Assembly: GCA_025362675.1 (NCBI GenBank)
Contig: JANYFN010000115.1
Location: forward strand, 1 to 48,828
Source: Limisphaerales bacterium
GTDB lineage: Bacteria > Verrucomicrobiota > Verrucomicrobiia > Limisphaerales > UBA11358
DNA: 48,828 bases
Direction: 5' to 3'
Part shown: positions 1-9,110 of the stretch, piece by piece
Position numbering within the stretch: the first letter of the stretch is position 1
Layout of the letters: every line of letters starts with the position of its first letter
Made by a program: the position numbers and the translations under genes
Notes under the pieces: generated by a model
The model's database searches: none
Seen by the model: only the letters and a program-made list of their open reading frames with translations
Told to the model about the DNA's origin: nothing

Positions 1-66
1 CAGCCAGTGAAAGACGACGCCAAGTAACGGATTCGGTTGCATGATTTAAGTTTAGTTGGGTTTAGG

Positions 67-192
67 TTAGTTCCGCTGGCGCAAAAGATTTTTCTCGTAG
101 CTCTTCACTTCCGGGAGCCAGTGCTCGCCGACGGGCACGCCGAGGTTGGGGTAACGTTGTTGAGCGAGTGAATAAAATTTGGCGCTGAGCAT
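67..192 (-). CDS. Small ORF or C-terminal gene remnant, unknown
   Basis: A 41-codon frame reads MLSAKFYSLAQQRY onward and ends in LLRQRN. It is compositionally protein-like, with charged and aromatic residues and the motif VGEHWLPEV. An in-frame stop lies five codons upstream of the ATG (TGA, then Ser and Asp). It may be a small gene or the tail of a longer gene whose beginning was lost. I do not recognise the family. The rest of the first 393 bases shows nothing else convincing. Confidence 0.25.
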   Translation of the reverse strand: MLSAKFYSLAQQRYPNLGVPVGEHWLPEVKSYEKNLLRQRN

Positions 193-393
193 GTCAGATC
201 AATTAAATAAATTTGGGAATTTGTCCGCGCAGGCTAATCGCGTCGTTGCGGACAGGCAATCACCAATTCCAATTCCGTGAGTAATAGCGTGGTGACGAAA
301 TAATCCGCCCGAAGTTTCGCATCTGACAGTTATCAAAAAACCATAAAACTGAACGGGGTTGCGCAAACCCTCGGCTTGCATATATTCAGCACC

Positions 394-2856
394 ATGACTC
401 TTTCCCGAAAATCGCTCGTCCTTTTATTGTGGACGAGCCTGCTGCTGCCCGGATTGCGGGCGGATCCGACCAACGCCATTCTCTTCGTCACGCAGGTTCC
501 CGTGGCGGCCGATTTTACCACCATCGGTTCGACGTTTGGAAATCATCAGCCATCGCTCGTTGCGTGCGGGCGCGGCGGCGATCTTTATATTCGTTATCCC
601 GGCGGTGCGCTGAAAAATCTGACGCGCGCGGCGGGGTTTGGTCAATGGGGATCGCAAACGACCAATGCCATCGCGGTGCGGCAACCGTGCATGCATTGGA
701 GCGGGACGAAAGCCGTGTTCAGCATGGTCGTCGGCGCGCCGCAGTTTCAGTTTGATTATGCTGACACGGGCGTTTGGCAACTTTACGAAATCACGAATTT
801 TATCAACTCCAACGCCGTGCCGATGATCACGAAGGTTCCGAATCAACCGACGAACTACAATAATATTTCGCCCATCTACGGGTCCGATGACCGGATCATT
901 TTCACCAGCGATCGCCCGCGCAGCGGCGAACCGCATCTGTATCCGCAACTGGATGAATACGAGGAAGCGCCGACCGTAACCGGCTTGTGGAGTTTGCAAC
1001 CGACGAACGGCGATCTGTTTCTGATCAATCACACACCGAGCGGTGCGTTTTCGCCGACGGTGGACAGTGCGGGCCGAATTATTTTTGCGCGCTGGGATCA
1101 TTTACAGCGCGATCAACAGGCGGACACCGATTGGGTTCACGGTTATATCACTTACGGCGCTTTCAATTGGAGCGATGAATCTTCTAATTCGGTTCCGACG
1201 ACGAATCAGGCAGAAGTTTTTCCCGAGCCGCGTCCCGTTCGCCCGGATTTGCTCGCAGGCACCGGTCTGGCTGGCCATGTGTTCAACCAGTTTTTTCCGT
1301 GGGCCATCAATCAGGACGGCACCGATGAAGAAACCTTGAATCACATCGGTCGCCACGAAATCGGTGGTAGCTACGCGAACGGCGCGTTCACGAATGACCC
1401 GAACATTCAGGACCTCTATTATTTCGGCGGGAATTTCAACACGAACACCGTGGGTAATTTTCTGATGGTGCGTGAAGACCCGCGCACGCCCGGACTTTTT
1501 TACGGCATTGACGCGCCGGAATTCGGCACGCACAGCGGCGGACAAATCGTTTCACTGACTGGCGCCACGAACCTCAACGCGTTCTACATGCGGATCAACT
1601 ATTTGACGCCGCGTTCCACCCGTGCGCCTGCGAGTTCGCCGACCACGATTCCGGCCGACCACACAGGGTTTTATCGCCATCCGCTCATGACGTCTGACGG
1701 CTACTTCATCGCCGCGCAAACGAGCTATGCGCTTACCGAACCCGGTAACTTCGGCACTCCTGAATTTCCCGGCACACCTTACGATTTCCGGCTGAAATTT
1801 TTAAATTTTTCAAATGGCTTTTACGCTCCCGGCGCAACGCTCACGTCCGGCCTCACCAATGACGCCGCGTATTGGAGTCCTGATGCGCTCATCACGCAGA
1901 CGAATAAATTATGGGAATTAGATCCGGTCGAAGTCGTGGCGCGGCCTCGCCCCACGCCTTCAACAACGCCGATAGAAATGCCGGAACGCGCGGCGTTCAC
2001 CACTGCCGGCGTCAACGTGGATTCATTTCAGAATTATCTCCGCACCCATCAACTCGCACTCATCGTCAGTCGTGATGTCACCACGCGCGACAGCGCCGAC
2101 AAGCAACAGCCATTTAATCTGCGGGTCGCTGGCACCGGCCACCAAAATATTGGTGCGACCGGAAAAATTTATGACGTCGCTTGGCTCCAATTATTTCAAG
2201 CCGACCAGTTGCGCAGCCTGAATTACGGCGATACCAATAATCCCGGCACTGGCCGCCGCGTGCTGGCGCAGCAACTTCACGATCCGGCCGCCGACAATCC
2301 GCCTTCCGCCGCCTTGGCCAGCGTGCGCATCGGTGCCGATGGCTCCACCGCCGCGCTCGTGCCCGCGCGCCGGGCGTTGACTTGGCAATTGACCGATACC
2401 AACAATGTCGGTGTAGTGCGCGAACGCTACTGGTTGACATTTGCGCCGGGAGAAATCCGCACCTGCACCAGTTGTCACGGCGTCAACCTCACCAGCCAAT
2501 CCGGCCAGCCCGCACCTACCAACACGCCGCTCGCGCTCATCAGCTTGTTGAATTTTTGGAAGACCAACACCAGCCTCCAAGCTGACGTGGTCACGAACTT
2601 GGGAAATAAATTTTTCCAAGTCACGTTCGCAAGACGACCGGCGGAAGCGGGTGTCACCTATCACGTTCAAACTTCAACTAATTTACTGACGTGGGCCGAC
2701 CTCGCCACTTACGCGGGCACGAACATTGTGTTGACGGCGCAGGCGACGGAAATTTCCCGACACGGCGCGCCCAATGAAAGTGTGACGGTGCGGGAGAATT
2801 CCAGCGTCAACACTGCGCGTTCGCATTTCCTGCGCGTTCAAGTGACGCGGCCTTGA
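394..2856 (+). CDS. Exported c-type cytochrome / TolB-like beta-propeller protein
   Basis: About 820 residues. The ATG at 394 is preferred over the one at 376 because it puts a basic start (MTLSRKS) directly before a hydrophobic signal peptide ending LPGLRA. The body has repeated strand-rich segments typical of PD40/TolB-like propellers (for example IFTSDRPRSGEPHL). Near the C-terminus is one heme-binding motif, CTSCHG, following RYWLTFAPGEIR. That arrangement is seen in verrucomicrobial and planctomycete proteins related to the middle domain of hydrazine synthase alpha. A last module (YHVQTSTNLLTWADLA) resembles the C-terminal domain of many verrucomicrobial exported proteins. One covalently bound heme in the periplasm is expected. 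The redox partner and substrate are unknown; hydrazine synthesis itself is not implied. Confidence 0.7.
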   Translation: MTLSRKSLVLLLWTSLLLPGLRADPTNAILFVTQVPVAADFTTIGSTFGNHQPSLVACGRGGDLYIRYPGGALKNLTRAAGFGQWGSQTTNAIAVRQPCMHWSGTKAVFSMVVGAPQFQFDYADTGVWQLYEITNFINSNAVPMITKVPNQPTNYNNISPIYGSDDRIIFTSDRPRSGEPHLYPQLDEYEEAPTVTGLWSLQPTNGDLFLINHTPSGAFSPTVDSAGRIIFARWDHLQRDQQADTDWVHGYITYGAFNWSDESSNSVPTTNQAEVFPEPRPVRPDLLAGTGLAGHVFNQFFPWAINQDGTDEETLNHIGRHEIGGSYANGAFTNDPNIQDLYYFGGNFNTNTVGNFLMVREDPRTPGLFYGIDAPEFGTHSGGQIVSLTGATNLNAFYMRINYLTPRSTRAPASSPTTIPADHTGFYRHPLMTSDGYFIAAQTSYALTEPGNFGTPEFPGTPYDFRLKFLNFSNGFYAPGATLTSGLTNDAAYWSPDALITQTNKLWELDPVEVVARPRPTPSTTPIEMPERAAFTTAGVNVDSFQNYLRTHQLALIVSRDVTTRDSADKQQPFNLRVAGTGHQNIGATGKIYDVAWLQLFQADQLRSLNYGDTNNPGTGRRVLAQQLHDPAADNPPSAALASVRIGADGSTAALVPARRALTWQLTDTNNVGVVRERYWLTFAPGEIRTCTSCHGVNLTSQSGQPAPTNTPLALISLLNFWKTNTSLQADVVTNLGNKFFQVTFARRPAEAGVTYHVQTSTNLLTWADLATYAGTNIVLTAQATEISRHGAPNESVTVRENSSVNTARSHFLRVQVTRP

Positions 2857-2874
2857 AGCGACCACAGCGCTTCA
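2854..2874. terminator. Hairpin joining two convergent stop codons
   Basis: TGAAGCG at 2854-2860 pairs perfectly with CGCTTCA at 2868-2874 across a 7-base loop. The stem begins with the stop codon of the plus-strand gene and ends with the stop codon of the minus-strand gene. No T-run follows, so it is a possible bidirectional terminator or processing hairpin, not a classic intrinsic terminator. Confidence 0.4.
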
Positions 2875-5022
2875 TGGCGCAACCCGCAGATTTTCCCAGC
2901 GCACAGTCCATTGGCCGTTGTCGGGAAAGCCCGGTGCATTTTTTTTAGGCGCACCATCCCACCCGGCAGCCATCAAGCCGACGGCGTAAAGTAATCCGCC
3001 GTTCGCGGGCAAATAAATCGTCAGACCGGGGCGTTGATAAACGTGGCCGTTCAGCGCGTAATAATTTTTCGGCGTGTCGAGGAGCAGCGCGTCAATCGCG
3101 CGGTCGGTCTCGCCCAGCCGCGCGGCCGTCATCGCGAGCATCGGATAATCCCAGCCCCACGTGTCCGGCCAGTTCCAATTTTTCCAAATCCAGTCGAATG
3201 TGTTTTGCATCGTCGCCACATCAATTTGCGGGCCGGGCACAAAACTCAACGCGCCGACGACGGACGGATGATCCGTATTCCACTTCGGGTTCGTGTAGCA
3301 ATCGGGAGTCGTTTCGGCGAAGGCATATTTATTTTCCACCACTGACGGCTTGGCGAGTTTTTGCAAAACGTCGTCCCATTTTTTTTCGCGCGGCAGGCCG
3401 AGGCGGGTTCGCCACGTTTGGGCCGTTTCCAAAGCCCAACGCCAATACGTCAGCTCAAAAGTTGGATCAAAAGTTTTATTCTTCGGAAAAATTTCCTGCG
3501 CACATTGCAGCACCGGGCCGAGGACGTAACGACTCGTGTTGGTGTCCCAAGTGGCGTAGCTCGCCATGAAGTCGGCGGTCTGAAAAACGATGTCGCGGAA
3601 TTTTTTCAACGTCGCTTGGTCACGATGTTCGCGCCAGCACAGTTCCGCGTAAAAAATCGGATGCGGTTCCTGCCACACGAGAAACGGCCCGACGGGCGAA
3701 GGCGATTCCGCGCCGCTGGGACTGGTCATCTTCGGCCAGCGCGCGCCGGCGTAACCTTGGCGTTTGGCCGTGCCGAGTGCGCGCGGGAGAATTTTTTGGT
3801 AGTAGTCCAAAGATTTTTCCAACAACGGCAAGCGGTTCCACAACGCAAAATGCGCTTCATGCCACCAGTGCATTTCCAGGTGGAATTTTCCTTCCCAAGT
3901 ATTGTAAGTCAGCCCGGTTTCCTGCGGCGGATTTTTGCCCGCATCCTGAATCGCCGTCAGGTATTGCGATAAAATAATTCTGCGTTCGAGTTCAAACCAG
4001 CGCGGGTCTTTACTGCCGGACAAGTCGATCACCCCACCGGTTTGCCAAAATGAATTCCAGTTTTTTTGCGAGGCGGATTTGGTTTGGGCAAATGAGGGGA
4101 GATTGCTTGCCGGGAATTTTTCTTTGAAAAAAGCGCAGGCGAACTCTAGCTCGTCCGCATTCTCCTCGCCGGTTGGGGTGGGGGGCAGCGCCACTTCAAA
4201 TTGATGTTGCCCAACCTTCATCAGTTTCGCGCCGCGTGTCCAGTTAGCCGCTGCAAAATAGACATCGTTATCCAAGGTGCGTGTGAACTCGGCGTGGTTA
4301 GCTTTTTTTTGAACCAGCACAGTTTGGTGCGCGTCCGGCTTTTCCCAGTCCGCCGTTTTCACGTCGCCGGTGCCGTAGGGAAAATGGATTTTAAGCGCGA
4401 GTCGCCCCGTTTTCACCAGCGGCGATTTCACGCGCACGGCTAGCGCATCCGACTTTGGGTCGCAAACTGTTTCCACCTCCACCGGTTCACCATCGAAATT
4501 AAAATGGCTGATAATTTCGCCGTTCCACACATCCAATCGCTGCGAAATATTTTTCAAGTCATTCGTATTCGCGAGCGAACCATCCGCATGTTTCAGCACG
4601 AATCCGATTTGTCCGAGATGCAGCCGGTGCGGATTCGACCGCAGCCATTGAATCTCCGGCGTTTTTTTATTTCCCGGCACGTCGCAATACGGCACGAGGC
4701 GTCCGTTCAAATCGGGAAATTTTTTGAATTCAAAATTATCCACGTCCCAACCGTTCGTGTTGGGGATCGTGTGCCAGCCCCAATCCGAGAGCGTGCCGAG
4801 GGGTGTAGTTTCGGTGAACGCTTCGGGAAAAGTTTGCAGGCCGGTCACGTCCACGGTGAAACAAAATTGCCCATTGCCCACCGAGAGCGGGTTGGCGGCG
4901 TCGAAGTTCGTGAGGGTCACCTCGTGACGGGTGACGAGAGCGTGGCGGTCGATCGGGGAGGCGCAAATCGCGAGTGGACCGAGCAGGGTGGCCAGGTGGA
5001 TATAATAATGCAGGCTTTTCAT
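2872..5022 (-). CDS. Exported glycoside hydrolase-like protein (six-hairpin type)
   Basis: About 716 residues from the ATG at 5022 (MKSLHYYIHLATLL), chosen because it opens a signal peptide ending near AICAS; the frame extends 13 codons further upstream without a leader-like sequence. The N-terminal part (LSVGNGQFCFTVDVTGLQ) is a beta-sandwich-like region. The remainder is rich in Trp and aromatic motifs with HWWHEAHFALWNRL and WGWDYPMLAMTAARLG, as in (alpha/alpha)6 glycosidases related to GH65/GH95-type enzymes. It is often annotated only as a hypothetical or GH65-like protein. Secreted plant or algal glycan breakdown is likely. The divergent xylulokinase starts 56 bases away and may share a regulatory region. 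The exact family and catalytic acid cannot be fixed by eye. Confidence 0.6.
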   Translation of the reverse strand: MKSLHYYIHLATLLGPLAICASPIDRHALVTRHEVTLTNFDAANPLSVGNGQFCFTVDVTGLQTFPEAFTETTPLGTLSDWGWHTIPNTNGWDVDNFEFKKFPDLNGRLVPYCDVPGNKKTPEIQWLRSNPHRLHLGQIGFVLKHADGSLANTNDLKNISQRLDVWNGEIISHFNFDGEPVEVETVCDPKSDALAVRVKSPLVKTGRLALKIHFPYGTGDVKTADWEKPDAHQTVLVQKKANHAEFTRTLDNDVYFAAANWTRGAKLMKVGQHQFEVALPPTPTGEENADELEFACAFFKEKFPASNLPSFAQTKSASQKNWNSFWQTGGVIDLSGSKDPRWFELERRIILSQYLTAIQDAGKNPPQETGLTYNTWEGKFHLEMHWWHEAHFALWNRLPLLEKSLDYYQKILPRALGTAKRQGYAGARWPKMTSPSGAESPSPVGPFLVWQEPHPIFYAELCWREHRDQATLKKFRDIVFQTADFMASYATWDTNTSRYVLGPVLQCAQEIFPKNKTFDPTFELTYWRWALETAQTWRTRLGLPREKKWDDVLQKLAKPSVVENKYAFAETTPDCYTNPKWNTDHPSVVGALSFVPGPQIDVATMQNTFDWIWKNWNWPDTWGWDYPMLAMTAARLGETDRAIDALLLDTPKNYYALNGHVYQRPGLTIYLPANGGLLYAVGLMAAGWDGAPKKNAPGFPDNGQWTVRWENLRVAP

Positions 5023-5078
5023 TTGGATGGGATACCCTATTATCTTCAAAACTGTGGGCAACTAAATCTCAAAATTAC

Positions 5079-6659
5079 ATGGCCAAACTTTTTCTCGGAT
5101 TCGATTCTAGCACGCAAAGCTTGAGCGCGGTGGTGATAGACCTGGACGCAAACAAGGTAGTTTATGAGAAATCATTGAACTTCGATACCGCGTTGCCAGA
5201 ATTTAAAACTAAAAACGGCGTGCTCCCCAATCGTGACGCGCTCGTCAAGCACAGCAACCCGTTGCTCTGGGCGGCGGCGCTGGATCTGCTCTTCGCGCAG
5301 ATGAAAAAAGACAAGGTCGCGCTCGGGAAAATCGTGGCTATCAGCGGCTGCGGCCAGCAGCACGGCTCGGTTTATCTCGGCGAAAAAACCGTGGAAGTTT
5401 TGGCCGCACTCGATCCCAAAAAAACGTTGGTCCAAAATCTGGAGGGCGTTCTGTCGCGCAAGACCTCGCCGATCTGGATGGATTCATCCACCGGGAAAGA
5501 ATGCGCGGAGATCCGCAAAAAACTCGGTGGTATCAAATTTACTGCGTCCCGCACCGGCTCGGACACTTTCGAACGTTTTACCGGCCCGCAGATCCGTAAG
5601 TTCTACAAAACTGAACAGAAAGCTTACGAGAAGACCACGCACATCGCGCTGGTCAGTTCGTTCATGGCCTCGCTGCTGGCGGGACAAATCGCCCCGATTG
5701 ATTTCGGGGATGGCGCGGGCACGAACTTGATGGACATCCGCAAAAAAAATTGGAACCACGATGCGATCAAGGCTACCGCACCCAGCCTCATCAACAAGCT
5801 GCCGCCCTTGATGGATGCGGGCAAAGTGATCGGCCGCGTCAGTTCTTATTTCGTCCAAAAATACGGCCTCAACGCCGAAGCGCTGGCCACTGTTTGGACC
5901 GGTGATAATCCGGCAAGCGTGATCGGTCTCGGCCTTGTGAAGCCCGGACAGGTCGCCATCAGCCTTGGCACGAGTGACACGTTTTTCGGCACGATGCAGA
6001 AATGTCTGACCGATGAAAATGGCGAAGGTCACGTCTTTGGCTCGCCCGCTGGCGATTACATGACGTTGATCTGTTTCAAGAACGGTTCGCTCGCGCGTGA
6101 GAAAATCCGCGACCATTATAAAATTGCAGACTGGAAAAAATTTGGTGCATTGGTCGAATCCACGCCGCCCGGCAATGGCGAAAAAATCCTGCTGCCGTGG
6201 TTTGAGGCGGAAATTGTGCCGCGCGTCCTTAAGCCCGGCATCCACCGTTTTGATCTCGACGAGAAAGATGTGGCGGCGAACTGTCGCGCAATTTTTGAAG
6301 CGCAGATAGTTTCCATGCGGCTGCATTCCCAGTGGATGCAAGTGGCGCCGGAAAAAATTCTCGCCACCGGCGGCGCGTCGAATAATCCGCAACTGCTGCA
6401 AGTGATGGCCGATGTGATGAACTGCCCGGTGCAGCGCATCGAAGTTTCCAAGAGTGCCGCACTCGGGGCGGCCCTGGTGGCGGCGCACGGCGCTTTGGAA
6501 GCGGCTGGCAAAAGCCCGAAATGGGATAAGCTCGTGGCGGGTTTCACCAAGCCCGTGCCCGGCAGCGAATTTCGCCCGGACAAAAAGACCGCGAAGGTTT
6601 ACGATAAGCTCGTGGAAAAATATGCCGGTTGCGAATTGGATGCGCTCGATGCGCCTTGA
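5079..6659 (+). CDS. xylB: Xylulokinase, eukaryotic-type FGGY kinase
   Basis: About 526 residues. Phosphorylates D-xylulose with ATP to xylulose 5-phosphate, feeding the pentose phosphate pathway. The ATG at 5079 gives MAKLFLGFDSSTQS, the FGGY-family phosphate-binding start; the longer frame upstream has no matching sequence. Diagnostic segments are SGCGQQHGSVY, PIWMDSSTG, RTGSDTFERFTGPQI (close to animal and fungal xylulokinases rather than E. coli XylB), the second phosphate motif SLGTSDTFFG, and ATGGASNN near the C-terminus. The divergent glycosidase and the enzyme suggest pentose release and use. No xylose isomerase is visible in the window. A 395-codon antisense frame over the gene is a shadow. 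Confidence 0.88.
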   Translation: MAKLFLGFDSSTQSLSAVVIDLDANKVVYEKSLNFDTALPEFKTKNGVLPNRDALVKHSNPLLWAAALDLLFAQMKKDKVALGKIVAISGCGQQHGSVYLGEKTVEVLAALDPKKTLVQNLEGVLSRKTSPIWMDSSTGKECAEIRKKLGGIKFTASRTGSDTFERFTGPQIRKFYKTEQKAYEKTTHIALVSSFMASLLAGQIAPIDFGDGAGTNLMDIRKKNWNHDAIKATAPSLINKLPPLMDAGKVIGRVSSYFVQKYGLNAEALATVWTGDNPASVIGLGLVKPGQVAISLGTSDTFFGTMQKCLTDENGEGHVFGSPAGDYMTLICFKNGSLAREKIRDHYKIADWKKFGALVESTPPGNGEKILLPWFEAEIVPRVLKPGIHRFDLDEKDVAANCRAIFEAQIVSMRLHSQWMQVAPEKILATGGASNNPQLLQVMADVMNCPVQRIEVSKSAALGAALVAAHGALEAAGKSPKWDKLVAGFTKPVPGSEFRPDKKTAKVYDKLVEKYAGCELDALDAP

Positions 6660-6689
6660 TTTAGCAAACAAAACAGCTTGCGATCAGTG

Positions 6690-6945
6690 GGCGAATGAGC
6701 TTGCCCTGATTGACGGTCTCGGTGAATGCTAAGTCAACAACTCACCGCGTGTTTTTTAAAACGGTTGGAGCGCTGGCTGAGTGGTTTAAGGCACACCCCC
6801 ATAAAATGCAAAAAGCTCTTTTGCTGTCGTTAGCAACCATAGATTATCCAATTTATACAATGGTTTTATTGCTTTCGGCTCCTGCTCTGATTGTGTCCTT
6901 TTTGCCCTAAAAACAGCAAACAGTGTCAGATTGCAGTGTCAGATT
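6690..6945. other. AT-rich scar sharing pieces with the tRNA-Ser region
   Basis: This stretch after xylB carries three short blocks that recur around the intact tRNA-Ser. GGCGAATGAGCTTGCC is at 6690-6705 and 11339-11354. A tRNA-Ser 5' half starts at 6767 (intact tRNA at 11543). A TCAGATTGCAGTGTCAGATT-like block near 6924-6943 has a near copy near 11471-11495. The order of blocks differs between the two sites. Composition is lower in GC than neighbouring genes. From here to 7110 no gene is recognisable. Confidence 0.45.
6767..6796 (+). pseudogene. Truncated tRNA-Ser 5' half
   Basis: Thirty bases match the acceptor strand, D arm and start of the anticodon stem of the intact tRNA-Ser at 11543 (GGCTGAGTGGTTTAAGGCA is identical). 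The acceptor stem differs by a few bases (GGAGCGC versus GGAGAGA), so it came from another serine isoacceptor or has drifted. Similarity stops in the anticodon stem, and no variable arm, T arm or 3' acceptor strand follows. It cannot make a functional tRNA. Confidence 0.7.
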
Positions 6946-7110
6946 TGGCCTCCAAAAAAAATCTGTTTTTTTCTTTGTTCGCGCTTATTTAGGTTCAATT
7001 TGTATATCACTTTTGTCGAACCGCATTCAATCCAACAAACCGGTTAAGCTGGTCAGTGTCCTCAGTCGAACACAGCTAGATTCTTTCTAAAGTAAGCCCG
7101 GTTTTCCCAC

Positions 7111-7369
7111 ATGATTGCCAAAGTTCCAGTCAAAGGCCAGACGGTCATCCCGGAAGCCATCCGCGAAATGGCGCGGATCAAGGCTGGGGACCAGTTGGAT
7201 GTCGGCTATTCCGGCGGACTCATTGTCATGCGCAAACGCCAATCCCTCACGCCGGCGCGGGTGCGATCACTGCTTCTTGGGTGGTCGCGGAGTGCCCGCA
7301 ATGACAGCGAAGGATGACAGGGCGGTCGCGGCGGTCGTGCAACGTGTTCGTCGCCGCGTTGCGGCGTGA
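7111..7369 (+). pseudogene. AbrB/SpoVT-type antitoxin, frameshifted
   Basis: The start MIAKVPVKGQTVIPEAIR followed by IKAGDQLDV and IVMRKR is a classic swapped-hairpin AbrB DNA-binding domain of a toxin-antitoxin antitoxin. After TPARVRSLL the frame drifts into a GC-rich tail and stops early at 7317. A second frame from about 7290 reads VPAMTAKDDRAVAAVVQRVR and ends in a TGA at 7367 that overlaps a GTG start at 7366. That is how the intact gene would have ended. One frameshift near 7265-7295 therefore separates the DNA-binding domain from the toxin-binding tail. The fragment could still bind DNA. Confidence 0.65.
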
Positions 7370-7768
7370 AAGTCGTTTTCGACACCAATGTCGTCTCGCC
7401 AGCGCCGGCTTTTGGCGGGGACACCGTTTGACTGCTTGGGCGCCAGGCCGGTGCGTGGCCGTGGTTAGTGCTACCCTGTTCGCCGAATACCACGAAGCCG
7501 TTGAGGAACTTCGCTTGGATTATCCCGACCGAAATTGCGTGGAATGGGGGGTGCCCTGACCGAAGCCGCCGAACTCGTTTTTCCGGTGGAACGCGCGTGC
7601 GGCGCGACGCCAGATCCGGCCGACGAAATGATTTTGGAATGTGCGCTGGCGGCGGAAGCCGACTAGATCGTGAGCGGCGATAAAAAAAATTTGCTGGTGC
7701 TGCGGCAATTTCACGGCATCCCGATTATCCGCCCGGCGGAATTTCTGCGGCAGCTAGCGGGAAAGTGA
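7366..7768 (+). pseudogene. PIN-domain toxin (VapC-like), broken
   Basis: Starts with GTG overlapping the antitoxin stop. VKVVFDTNVVSPAPAFGG contains the first PIN acidic residue (FDTN), then hits an in-frame TGA. Other frames continue with ATLFAEYHEAVEEL and with EMILECALAAEAD, then a TAG where a Tyr or similar codon is expected, then IVSGDKKNLLVLRQFHGI and IIRPAEFLRQL. These are the remaining conserved blocks of a PIN ribonuclease, including the second acidic cluster (SGDKK). At least one frameshift and two stops make the toxin inactive. Confidence 0.65.
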
Positions 7769-8582
7769 GTCGGGTTATCGAACGGTGGCGGTGGCGGCTT
7801 AGTTGGTTTCGGAATTTGTCTCCGCAGCCTATTTGTCCGCCGGTTCAGCTTCTTTTTCGACGAGGGTATTTTGGATTCGCCAACGCGAGCGCCTTGCTGG
7901 AAATGCCCGTCGAGGATGTTGAGCGAAAACACCGTGGCAAATTCTTCTCAGCAACAGCGAATTTTCCAGCGCATCAAGCGCATAATGAAGACCCGGACAA
8001 GCAGGCCTTGCGGTTTGATCACCCAGCGAGTTTCCCAGCCGAGGAACATTTTACGTTTAAGCGTCTAAAAGTAAAATGTGGTTGCCGAATTGGACGCAGG
8101 GTTCGCGCCGTTGGTTTCATTATGGGTCAGCCATACTTGGACCCTAAAACACGAACTCCGCGACTTTGGTTTTGCACCACACATTGCCGCCGGGAAGGAT
8201 CTGGACAAGTTTAATGTTAAACTACTCGGCCACCCAAAATCCCGAGGCGGAGACGGACAAAAATACTCCGCCGCAACAATTGTCACCAAACTTTTCCACC
8301 GCCGCTGTGGTCATCCGCGGCTGGCGTTTGGAAACCTCGCCGATCAAATTACGTTCCCAGCACTCACATTTTGCCGCAACGTTACGCGGAATTGGAGCGC
8401 TGCCAAGCGTTTGTTTCCAGCCTTGAAATTAAACCGGCGGCAACGTAGGAGGGTAATATGAATAGGAAGCAAGAATGTTGCCACACCGCTTACGCGGCAT
8501 CATTAACTGTCATCCCAATGTTGCAACAAATCGCTCATTTTTTATTGAACTCACTGGTTGAATCCGGTAATTTTTAAAGAGT
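7769..8582. other. Gene-free stretch, probably decayed
   Basis: About 810 bases. Several frames of up to 149 codons exist on the plus strand and one of 73 on the minus strand, but none has a recognisable domain, start context or consistent codon bias. The minus strand shows short protein-like runs in shifting frames, as expected from an old pseudogene. I could not assign a family. Confidence 0.4.
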
Positions 8583-9110
8583 GTGAAACGCAATGCGATT
8601 CCCATGATAAGCAAGGTTGATACTGGGCGAAATGGAACCGGGACACTAAATCCGGTGGAAGTAGAGACCATCCACTTGTTCGTTCAGCTCTCCCGCGCTT
8701 TGGGACAACCGCCCTCCGTCGCGGAGATTTATGGGCTGCTGTTTATTTCCCCCCAGCCGTTGCCGCAGGAAGATTTTCTCCAGCGTTTGAATTTGAGCAA
8801 AGGCTCCGCCAGTCAAGGGTTGCGCTACCTGCAAGATCTCGGGGCGGTGCGCACCGTCTATCAGGCGGGCGATCGCCGGGTGTATTACGAAGCCGTGGCG
8901 GAGTTGCGCAATCTGGTGAACCGTTTTTTACGACAGCAAGTGTTGCCTTATTTTGAAGGCAGCGGCGACCGGTTGAATCGTATCGCAGCGGAAGCCAAAA
9001 AACTGCCGGCGGATCAGCGTGATTTAGCCATCGCCCGCGTGAAAATGTTGAAGAGTTGGGGAACGCGATGCTGGGTCTGGTGCATCCCTGCAAGGTTTAT
9101 AACATGTTAG
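8583..9110 (+). CDS. MarR/GbsR-like regulator with an abnormal C-terminus
   Basis: A winged-helix regulator of about 160 native residues. VETIHLFVQLSRALGQPPSVAEIYGLL begins the GbsR-type region (quoted in part), FLQRLNLSKGSASQGLRYL is the recognition helix segment and AGDRRVYYEA the wing. Similar regulators sit beside exosortase and exopolysaccharide genes in Verrucomicrobiota. After ARVKMLKSWG the frame continues as TRCWVWCIPARFITC, which is out-of-frame translation of the glycosyltransferase remnant that follows. The natural end has been lost by deletion. The start is GTG at 8583; an ATG at 8604 is an alternative. The DNA-binding half is complete, so function is possible. Confidence 0.6.
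   Translation: MKRNAIPMISKVDTGRNGTGTLNPVEVETIHLFVQLSRALGQPPSVAEIYGLLFISPQPLPQEDFLQRLNLSKGSASQGLRYLQDLGAVRTVYQAGDRRVYYEAVAELRNLVNRFLRQQVLPYFEGSGDRLNRIAAEAKKLPADQRDLAIARVKMLKSWGTRCWVWCIPARFITC

Noticed and set aside
394-2856. Hydrazine synthase activity for the first gene
   Set aside because: Only a domain-level resemblance with one heme motif is seen; no other anammox genes are present and such proteins are widespread in non-anammox bacteria.
5484-6671. Long minus-strand frame of 395 codons over xylulokinase
   Set aside because: It mirrors the third-position GC bias of the real gene, has Arg/His-rich composition and no domain. Antisense shadow.
6710-6910. Plus-strand frame of 66 codons over the tRNA fragment
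   Set aside because: Part of it is simply translated tRNA sequence (ALAEWFKAH). The intact tRNA gives the same peptide.
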